Source: an uncultured Bacteroidota bacterium
Lineage (GTDB): Bacteria; Bacteroidota; Bacteroidia; UKL13-3
NCBI GenBank assembly: GCA_903907885.1
Contig: CAIVPY010000536.1
Coordinates: 1 to 6,541, forward strand
Length of the DNA stretch: 6,541 nt
Direction: 5' to 3'
Program-made: the position numbers and the translations under genes
Shown here: piece by piece, positions 5,840 through 6,541 of the stretch
Layout: each line of letters starts with the position of its first letter
Position numbering within the stretch: position 1 is the stretch's first letter
The notes under the pieces: generated by a model
The model's input: the letters and a program-made list of their open reading frames with translations, nothing else
The model's database searches: none
What the model was told of the DNA's origin: nothing

Positions 5840-6541
5840 TAAACTATCTTTAGTAGGTTTTCTTCTTCTTTATATATTACAACCATCTTGTAAGAAAGAT
5901 ATTGATACGGCAGGTTACAACATTATTGGGAAGGGTAATGAATTGAATGTTATTTATACTGATACCTTTACTGTTGAGGCATATACTGTAAAAATGGATA
6001 CTTTGGCTACTCATCGTCAATCATATTATATGCTTGGCTCAATGAGAGATGCTGAATTTGGAGTATCCAAAGCACATATTATAACTGAGTTTAATTTACC
6101 TGGGGGGGCTTCCTCTTTTACATTTGGTGGGATTGGGGCGAAAATTGATTCAGTTGTACTTCAGCTTCCATTTGCAACAGCAACAAGCTATTATGGTAAT
6201 TTAAATTCTACTCAAGAAATAAAAGTACTTCGTCTAACGGATACATTATCTTTTGATTCTGTTTATTTTTGTACAAGAACTCCAAAGTATTATGATGACC
6301 CAAATTATTCCACATTTTGGTCAGATAAATTTAATTTAAATGATAGTTTGTCATTTAATCTAGGTTCTACTACTGAAACTTTGGTTCCTCATGTTAGAAT
6401 TAGGCTGAACGATAACTATAAAGATTTGTTTAAATCGTTAGATGTTAATAATAAACTAAACGCTACTGATTTTAAAAAACAATTTAATGGATTGTACATA
6501 AAATCAACATCAAATCCATTGAGCAATGAGGGAGCTTTGAG
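5811..6541 (+). CDS. DUF4270 family lipoprotein, 3' end outside window
   Basis: An open frame of 243 codons runs from an ATG at 5811 to the right edge without a stop. The N-terminus has a positively charged n-region (K6, K8, K11), a hydrophobic core L12-L23 and a cysteine at 27 in the context LQPSC-KKD. The lipobox is loose but acceptable for Bacteroidota, so lipidation and outer-membrane or surface placement are likely. After it come short beta-rich segments typical of DUF4270: an early VYTDTFTVEAYTV-like strand, YYMLGSMRDAEFGVSKAHIITEF (the 'lGs..D..FG...a.i.tq' signature), and an IDSVVLQLPF strand. DUF4270 proteins are of unknown function. Its start lies inside the GT5-like gene (29-base overlap, different frame), so the two are probably co-transcribed and translationally coupled. 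No other ATG gives a signal peptide. A run of seven Gs lies at 6102-6108. Confidence 0.85.
   Translation, partial: MILYCKGKINKLSLVGFLLLYILQPSCKKDIDTAGYNIIGKGNELNVIYTDTFTVEAYTVKMDTLATHRQSYYMLGSMRDAEFGVSKAHIITEFNLPGGASSFTFGGIGAKIDSVVLQLPFATATSYYGNLNSTQEIKVLRLTDTLSFDSVYFCTRTPKYYDDPNYSTFWSDKFNLNDSLSFNLGSTTETLVPHVRIRLNDNYKDLFKSLDVNNKLNATDFKKQFNGLYIKSTSNPLSNEGAL

Noticed and set aside
1..6541. Defence system, prophage, insertion sequence or CRISPR array
   Set aside because: No transposase, integrase, nuclease, toxin-antitoxin pair or direct-repeat array is seen on either strand; the intact genes are metabolic, envelope or peptidase genes.

Overview
The window looks like ordinary chromosome from an AT-rich member of the Bacteroidota. 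The evidence is the gene content (DUF4270 lipoprotein, short GT5-like protein beside panC, secreted M3 peptidase with an NAQ-type signal-peptide end, a possible type IX secretion sorting-domain remnant) and the promoters, which carry TAnnTTTG-type -7 boxes instead of sigma70 -10 boxes. No tRNA, rRNA, insertion sequence, CRISPR array, defence or phage gene was seen. I found no convincing new multigene system.

Layout from left to right. Bases 3-359 (+) are the C-terminal part of a retropepsin-like aspartic protease whose start lies outside the window. Bases 523-945 (-) encode a secreted, cysteine-packed four-helix-bundle protein of the DUF326 / copper-storage type, followed by a clear intrinsic terminator (464-498). 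A 257-base divergent gap holds a 17-base palindrome nested in a larger foldable element (1081-1124). Bases 1203-1418 (+) encode an unrecognised 71-residue helical, basic protein. Bases 1419-1839 have no intact gene, but their right half contains what looks like a decayed type IX secretion C-terminal sorting domain. A near-perfect inverted repeat at 1840-1877 is the terminator of the next gene.

Bases 1881-4007 (-) encode a complete exported M3 zinc peptidase of the peptidyl-dipeptidase Dcp type. Bases 4078-4914 (-) encode complete pantothenate synthetase PanC. A divergent gap of about 106 bases, with a clear TAAATTTG -7 box, separates panC from a rightward pair: a 272-residue protein with only the N-terminal half of a glycogen/starch synthase and with its catalytic motifs replaced, then a DUF4270 lipoprotein that starts inside it (29-base overlap) and runs off the right edge.

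How the genes relate: the peptidase and PanC share a strand, but the peptidase has its own promoter in the 70-base gap, so they are probably not a strict operon. The GT5-like gene and the DUF4270 gene overlap and are probably translationally coupled. The most interesting item is the GT5-like protein, which is very unlikely to make glycogen despite the name it would get from automated annotation.
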